A DNA stretch of 64,000 nucleotides from positions 124,001 through 188,000 of the forward strand of contig JAHDVE020003707.1 of the NCBI GenBank assembly GCA_022606495.2, read 5' to 3'. The notes beneath the pieces were generated by a model. That model saw nothing but the letters and a program-made list of their open reading frames with translations, was not told the origin of the DNA and made no database searches. Position numbers and translations under genes: made by a program. Every line of letters begins with the position of its first letter. Position 1 is the first letter of the stretch. This stretch comes from Halesus radiatus (Eukaryota; Arthropoda; Insecta; Trichoptera; Limnephilidae). Positions 58,496 to 64,000 of the stretch are shown piece after piece.

Positions 58496-59551
58496 CTTGT
58501 TCCTTACCATCGAGCAAATCTTACTTTTATATCTGCAAGCGATTCTTAGGCCAATATTTTCCTTGTACACCTGCTGTACTTAAATTAATATTTACAATTT
58601 AATGTTTATGCACTTTTTGTGCATTTATCTTTCATCATGTATTAAGGTCTTTGAAAAGCTGCATCTTTCCATCTATTCTTTGTGTACGACTCACACAACA
58701 TATTTATGTTTAAGAAAATAAAATATTATTTATAATTTATTTATAATCGTAATACATTTCTACTGTTGTATTTATTTTTACTATTCATAGTTTGATTACA
58801 CATACTACCTATTTGAAACATGCAAACTACTTTCGATGAAAACACAATAAACTATATACTTACAAAGTAGCAATACTCAATCATAAAAAATGTTTTCATT
58901 TCTAGCATTCATTTGCTCCGACTAACACTGAAAATAAGACAAGCACACATACTAATGATCCCTATTATATCAAATAAATAATATCTTGAATATCAAGTTG
59001 AACACTGGGCTTTTATAGTATTATTTTATATGGCTAAAATACCTAGATAATTAGTTGAGTATTTTGGCTGTATTGACCTGTGCATGACACTATGTAGTAT
59101 ACTTAGATTTGGTAAGGCATACATTTTCTTTTGCATAAAAAAAAATAAACAACATTTTAAAATATTTATATACCTATCCGAGGCTTTTATTGCATAAGTT
59201 TAACCCCTAGAGTCTTTTTGATAATATGATAATTTTTCTTAAATGTGCATGGTAAACTTTAAATGGCAATAAACATGTGTTTTTTTTTCTCTCTCTAAAA
59301 CAGTTTAAATCATATACATCACTATAGTACAGAATGAGATAACATGACTTTTGTTCGTCCGTTTCTGGCTGAGAGAAATGACTCCCTAAAAGACTCTACG
59401 GCTATTTGTTTTCTTGGAGAAATATCTTCCAAAAAGACTCGAAGGGTTAAGAAAAAAAAGGTGTGGAATTGTTGAGTTATTGGAATTACGGAACGATAAA
59501 AAAGATCTTTATTCAAACTGTTTTCTTCTAAAGATCAATTAAAAAATAGTG
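58496..59551 (+). other. 3' UTR of 9d and AT-rich intron
   Basis: AATAAA at 58717-58722 is the likely 9d poly(A) signal. Nothing else was seen before the pogo-like element. Confidence 0.55.
58717..58722 (+). other. Poly(A) signal candidate for exon 9d
   Basis: AATAAA about 220 bases after the 9d stop. Confidence 0.45.
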
Positions 59552-60065
59552 CAATAGAACCCCGTTAATTCGAAATTTGGTTGTTATGATCCCGAGGATT
59601 TCAAACTAATCACCAAGTAAATAAAAAATAAAAATATTTCTCCTTAAAATTGAGTTGCCCTGTAAAAATCAGATTGGTATTCGAAGTAAGTTCGTAATAA
59701 TACGATATGTTCCCGTGTAAATTGAAATATTACAGTTGATTACCGGTGCAGCCGGCCTCTCAGATGCAGATTTACCAAATAATATGATGTATAATAAGCC
59801 GTGTAAATCTACAATTTACTGCGTTTTACTGCCATGTCCAGATTCAGATTAACGAAATTACATGATTTGTTTTCGCATAAATCGTTTTTTTTAATTAAAC
59901 CGACAATTTTCCGTGTGTGGACCAAAATAAATGTCTAATATCGACTTAACGCATTTCGATTTATAAAATAAATGCATGATTTTTTTTCTTTTCACACTTT
60001 CCGCAAAAATGTCAAATAACGCGTTATTTCGAATCATTGCAGTTGGAATTAACGAGGTTCTACTG
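59552..60065. mobile_element. Pogo/Tigger-like MITE
   Basis: The left end CAATAGAACCCCGTTAATTCGAA and the inverse of the right end, CAGTAGAACCTCGTTAATTCCAA, match. These resemble the CAGTAGAACCTCG-type ends known from pogo-like elements. TA follows the right end; the left TA is unclear. The AT-rich interior of about 514 bases is non-coding. Confidence 0.6.
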
Positions 60066-60424
60066 TATTTTTTTTTCAAAGCGTTTATAAACAAAGGTAA
60101 TTCTAAAGGAGATACACACTTCGCAGGAGAAAAACGAGTATTTTTACAGATCGTCGCAGACAACTTGTAGGTGGTATGAGTATGATTTTTTCCATTTTAC
60201 CTACCTCAACCCAATCATTCTTTAAGGAAACCTCACTACACAACTAACTATATTTATTTCAGTAACCTTGGCAGTTGAAGAAATTAAACAACACTCTACT
60301 AACAAATTTTCATTTCAGCATGTTCTTCATAACAATCTAACGAAACCTCAAATTTTCCCAAAGATGATTTCCCTGTGATGGCAGAGCAAATACTAAAATG
60401 AACTATCAATGATTAATATTGTGT

Positions 60425-60675
60425 TTTTCCCTTTCAACTCAACTCTTAACTTTGTGTATATTTTCTCTTTCAACTCTATTTGATTTTTTGCTTTTTTTCC
60501 CTTCAACTCAAATAACTCCTAGACCTTAAATATACTATTTTCCCTTTCAATTCAACTAATTCCTAGACCTTACATATACTATTTTCCCTTTCAACTCAAC
60601 TAACTTTTATCTTTGTGTTTTTTCCCATTCACTCAACTAACTCTCTAACTTTGTGTAACTGACATTAACCCTCAG
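60425..60675 (+). repeat. Pyrimidine-rich tandem repeat abutting exon 9e acceptor
   Basis: TTTTCCCTTTCAACTCAACT recurs at roughly 45-base spacing (about 60425, 60460, 60495, 60538 and 60582). Several units carry AACTCCTAGACCTTA-ATATAC. The last units give CTAAC branch-point matches at 60637 and 60645, then CCCTCAG. Confidence 0.7.
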
Positions 60676-60758
60676 ATGACCTCATCCAGGAGCGCAGCAA
60701 GTACAAGGCGATCGCCGATGAAATGGACCAAACCTTTGCTGACCTCACCGGGTACTGA
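60676..60758 (+). CDS. Tm1: Tropomyosin alternative last exon 9e (residues 258-284)
   Basis: Completes Asp (G plus AT) and encodes DLIQERSKYKAIADEMDQTF and ADLTGY, then TGA. The -DEMDQTFA-L-GY ending is the common arthropod muscle tropomyosin C-terminus. Acceptor AACCCTCAG. An ATG that appears at 60676 is not a start: it is the splice junction. Candidate poly(A) signals lie at 61062 and 61359. The head-to-tail overlap region of muscle tropomyosin would be provided by these residues. Confidence 0.93.
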
Positions 60759-61400
60759 ACACCCTACCATTACGCTACCTTTACGTTGCACCTTCAAAAT
60801 CTCATTAATCTATCCTCAAGCTTCAGTTGTCGTCCCGTACAAGTCCATTCTTCAATTCATTATTTGAAACAAAGCATTCTACTCCCAAAGTTCTTTTTAA
60901 GTTATTTTTGTGTGTGCCAAGAACATGTGAATATTTGCTCCCAGAAATTTGGAAAAGATATGTTAATACGAGTAGTTTAAATTGCAACTATGCAATTTAA
61001 AAGTATAAAGAAAAGAGTTCATATATTTTACTTCGAGGAGAAGGAAGCTAATGAACAAGGAAATAAATGATAATATTCGATGTTAGGAACATGATATTAT
61101 TATATAACTTCCTTTGGCTTTTCTTCCATTGCCATTTATGTGAATCGATTTTTAAACTGCACAAATTATAAACCTGTGTTGATTCTGTAATTATTTCAAC
61201 TGAAAATTACATCAATATATAAGTGCATTGATATTATGTTTAGTGCATACGAATTTTTGTATACATTTATATAAAATAATGTTTACTATGCTAGGGTTTT
61301 TTTAAAGCTTTTGTAGGATATTTGTCGCCTTTTGTTATATAATACTGAAGAAATATTTTAATAAAATCATTTTAAAACTTACACATTGAATGTACCTAGG
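60759..61400 (+). other. 3' UTR of exon 9e
   Basis: Non-coding AT-rich sequence. AATAAA occurs at 61062-61067 and 61359-61364; either may end the transcript. This is the last recognised part of the gene. Confidence 0.5.
61062..61067 (+). other. Poly(A) signal candidate for exon 9e
   Basis: AATAAA about 300 bases after the 9e stop; another is at 61359. Confidence 0.4.
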
Positions 61401-61575
61401 CTTGGATGAACAGAATGTTTCTTGGCTTGGATAAACAGAATGTTTCTTGCTTTTGATCAACAGAACGTTACTTGGCTCGAATAAACAGAATGTTTCTAGG
61501 CTTGAATGAATAGAATGTTTCTTGCCTTGGACGGACAGAATGTTTCTTGGCTTGAATAAACAGAATGTTTCTTGG
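61401..61575 (+). repeat. Minisatellite, seven 25-bp units
   Basis: Seven consecutive 25-base units with consensus CTTGGATAAACAGAATGTTT then CTTGG. Boundaries are exact at 61401, 61426, 61451, 61476, 61501, 61526 and 61551. The eighth unit breaks off after CTTGGA. Confidence 0.9.
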
Positions 61576-62229
61576 CTTGGAGCAATTCGGTTTTGTTGAC
61601 TGTTACTGTTTTTGAGAATCCTAATATAAAGTACAAAACATATTAAATACTTACCTAATTGGATGCCTTCTACACTATCGACGAAATTGTTGGATAATTA
61701 TTATTGTTGAAGTATCTCAAATATCACATAGCGCAGTTGTATACCACAGAAACCCATTTCCTTCCAAAAGTTGCAGGAATTTTATGGAATTTATCATCTG
61801 CTTATACTGATTGTCAAAATAATATAAACAAATGAAAGATAAATCAATAAAAAAAATAAATCTTGTCAGATTGCTTTCAACAAAGCTTCTCATTTCTAAA
61901 ATATATTGAAGACTTTAATATGATCATTGCTATTTAAAAAATATCAATTCATAAAATAAATCATTACTCAAAATATTACTTCGAAAAAACGATCTGCAGA
62001 TTTGCAGGCTATTTTCAGTATTACATAATAAAGATAAATGAAAGATTGAGCAAGCAAAATAACGAAGAATCCTCAAAGAGTCATCGCATTAAATTCATCA
62101 TCTTAATGGCAAGGCAAAAGTCACTGCAACAAAGCTTAGTTTCGTACATTACGTGTATGAAGTCTGTATGATCAATGAAAAGCAAACAATAAACATTTTT
62201 TCACATTTTCTTGTTTTTATTCATCCCAT
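61576..62229 (+). other. AT-rich flank, no gene seen
   Basis: No coding region or defined repeat could be supported between the minisatellite and the retrotransposon fragment. Confidence 0.55.
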
Positions 62230-62832
62230 CCCAGAACTAGAATCATTTAAAAAAAAATGGGGAATTAGTATAAATCCTTTCAAAAGCGTCGCTTGTGTTT
62301 TCTCCCATAGATCCCCTAAAAGACCACCCAATATCCACCTATTCGGAGAAAACGTCCCTTGGAAAAAAAAATTAAATACCTCGGCATTAACCTTGACAGT
62401 AAATTAACCTGGAAAAAACATATCACTGAAACCCTAAACTCAGCCAATAAAACCCTTGCAGCCCTTTACCCCATTATATGCAAAAGAAATAAGAAATTAT
62501 CTCCAAGAAATAAACTCTTAATATACAAATCCACGATAAGACCAAAATTAACCTACGCAAGCCCAATCTGGGCCCACGTCTCAAAAACTCAAATAAAAAG
62601 ACTACAAACTTTTCAAAATAAAGCTATTCCCACAGTCCTGGGAGCCCCCAAGTGGATGAGGGTTTCCCAGCTCCACCGGGATTTGGAAATGCCCCTCCTT
62701 AAAGACCACTTCCTACGTCTTGCGGAATCTTTTTATTCGGGTATTCCCACCCATGAAAACGCGTCGATCAACTGCCTCGCGCAGTACGATGTAAATATTA
62801 AAACCACATGTAAAAAACCGAAACAAATCTAG
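62230..62832 (+). pseudogene. Broken Jockey-like non-LTR retrotransposon RT fragment
   Basis: Two frames together resemble the C-terminal part of a Jockey-clade reverse transcriptase. The first frame has KKKWGISINPFKSVACVFS (about 62250-62305), and after a shift near 62355 the other has KYLGINLDSKLTWKKHI, then LIYKSTIRPKLTYASPIW and QTFQNKAIPTVLGAPKWM to a TAG at 62830. These match the post-polymerase KYLGV-LD--L-W--HI and K--I-P---YG---W hallmarks of the clade. The catalytic FADD region and the endonuclease are absent, so it is a 5'-truncated, frameshifted remnant. G+C is higher than around it. It is unrelated to tropomyosin. Confidence 0.8.
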
Positions 62833-63309
62833 TTTTAAATATCCCCTAACTGCAGCCATGTACCGTTGCAAAAAAAATTTCTTCACAAAAAACTAAATCT
62901 ATAATCCAACAACCATAATTCAAACTCATGATGAAAGAGAAAAGGACCTTTTTGGCCCGGAGCTCTGTATGCCATTATATCAAAAAGTCAAAAAAGTTAG
63001 CATTCGACCGCCAGCCTGACAAGTACTTCTCTATCTCCACCGCCCGCTCTGACTTCTGAACCACCCGCCTTGGTTTACTCAGACCACTGCTTACCCCCAT
63101 CGGACTACTGCCTCAGACTAGACCCAATAAGCAGCTGCCTCGGACAAGGTTAGCAAAAGTCGTTGTTATCAGTACCGTTCCTCCTTGCAAAAGGAACGGT
63201 AGTGCTCCTCCCCTCCCAGCCTCGCTCCGTAGATTGGGATCAGTCGGCCTATACAGTTCGCTTGTGTGCCAGATTACGTCAGGAAATAAGGAAAGACAAC
63301 ATATTCTAT
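62833..63309 (+). other. Probable 3' end of the retrotransposon fragment and flank
   Basis: Non-coding and relatively G+C-rich from 62990 to 63260, with an inverted GTACCGTTCCTCCTTGCAAA-AGGAACGGTA hairpin at 63172-63203. The end of the retroelement is not defined, as no clear poly(A) tail was found. Confidence 0.4.
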
Positions 63310-63488
63310 TAAAAAAATAATCCACTACTTTTGTTTGCAAAATTCCGAAGGGGAACAAAACGCCACTTTTATTGCAAAATATCACCGTTTTCGCTGAAAA
63401 TTAAACCCATTTTCTCAAAAATAACGCTAATTTCTCCAAAAACAATGCGAATTTAACCAAAAAATAATACCAATTTTTCAGGCCTCTA
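63310..63488 (+). mobile_element. hAT-like MITE, 3' fragment
   Basis: CCACTACTTTTGTTTGCAAA, GGGGAACAAAACGCCACTTT and the terminal CCAATTTTTCAGGCCTCTA match the right half of the copies at 11256 and 33884. The left half is missing. Confidence 0.65.
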
Positions 63489-64000
63489 CCAAGTAATAAT
63501 CCAGGCGATGATTAATTATTAAAAGCGGAGACGCATACCTCATGACTTTGAAAATAACATGACTAATATTAAGGCAGGTTTATTTCAGGCACTGTCCTTT
63601 AGTGAAAATTGATCTGAGATAGCCAACTTTATTTAAGAGAAAAAAAATAGCAGGAAATATCCCTACACTCAACCTACAAGTTATAATAATTTAGGACCAA
63701 TATTTTAAAATTACAAAAAAATGATTTTGTTATAATGCCCGAGTTAGGTATTTATTTTTGGAAATCTGAATTTGTAAATCATTTTAAGATCCTGTAATAC
63801 ATATGTGCTGAAACCATATATATCAATGGTTGAACTATTAAAGGTGTAGTAAAAAAATTAACTGATTTACCCATTAGAATCTTACTGGGATCTAGTTGGA
63901 TACAATTGAGTATTCTATATATTCCCGATGAAGATAGCATCGCTTTCGAAATATGTAGACATGTATATTAATAAAGTGGTGAACATAAAATATTTTTTTA
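63489..64000 (+). other. AT-rich flank with a dispersed repeat at 63936-63985
   Basis: CGATGAAGATAGCATCGCTTTCGAAATATG and ATAAAGTGGTGAA near the window end are shared with 32346-32405. The rest has no recognisable feature. The repeat runs to the window edge. Confidence 0.5.

Noticed and set aside
60676..60867. ATG-initiated open frame of 63 codons at the 9e acceptor
   Set aside because: The ATG arises at the splice junction in a different frame from the tropomyosin one; the DDLIQERSKY frame is the real one.
62153..62407. Independent small gene at 62153-62407
   Set aside because: Its C-terminal part is the upstream frame of the broken reverse transcriptase; no separate start or function can be supported.

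Overview
The window looks like animal nuclear DNA, most likely from an insect and perhaps a hemipteran. It is AT-rich, with very long introns and many small interspersed repeats, and holds one recognisable host gene: a tropomyosin gene of the insect Tm1 type on the + strand. The gene enters from the left (the first exon of the long muscle form is outside the window) and runs to about 61 kb. The order is assigned only from general sequence feel (repeat types, base composition) and is uncertain.

Layout: exon 2 of the long form is at 1143-1268. Two alternative first exons follow inside the next intron. One, at 2863-3918, encodes a 352-residue low-complexity head like that of the atypical Tm1-I/C proteins. 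The other, at 15721-15864, encodes the start of the short cytoplasmic form. Exon 3 (37458-37591) is shared. Then come an exon 4 pair (40593-40710, 42319-42436), an exon 5 pair (45426-45496, 47151-47221), constant exon 6 (47769-47844), an exon 7 trio (48431-48493, 49089-49151, 50017-50079), constant exon 8 (51815-51884) and five alternative last exons (52758, 55377, 57292, 58410, 60676). One of these carries a long Pro/Ala extension of the troponin-H type. I number exons as in vertebrate TPM genes because every boundary that can be compared falls at the same residue (80, 125, 164, 188, 213, 234, 257, 284).

How it works together: any first exon ends in phase 0 and can join exon 3 (or exon 2 for the long form). 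One choice from each of exons 4, 5, 7 and 9 then gives a 284-residue long form, a 252-residue short form or a roughly 556-residue atypical form. The TnH-like end would give about 498 residues on the long form. With three starts the choices multiply to at most 180 combinations; which are made cannot be seen here.

The rest is intron and 3' flank filled with repeats: two hAT-like MITEs with 8-bp target duplications plus a third fragment, a TTAA-flanked piggyBac-like MITE, a mariner-like MITE, a pogo-like MITE, a Helitron-like element, a six-copy foldback family, several minisatellites, and a frameshifted Jockey-like reverse transcriptase fragment at 62.2-62.8 kb. I saw no rRNA, intact tRNA, CRISPR array or second host gene.
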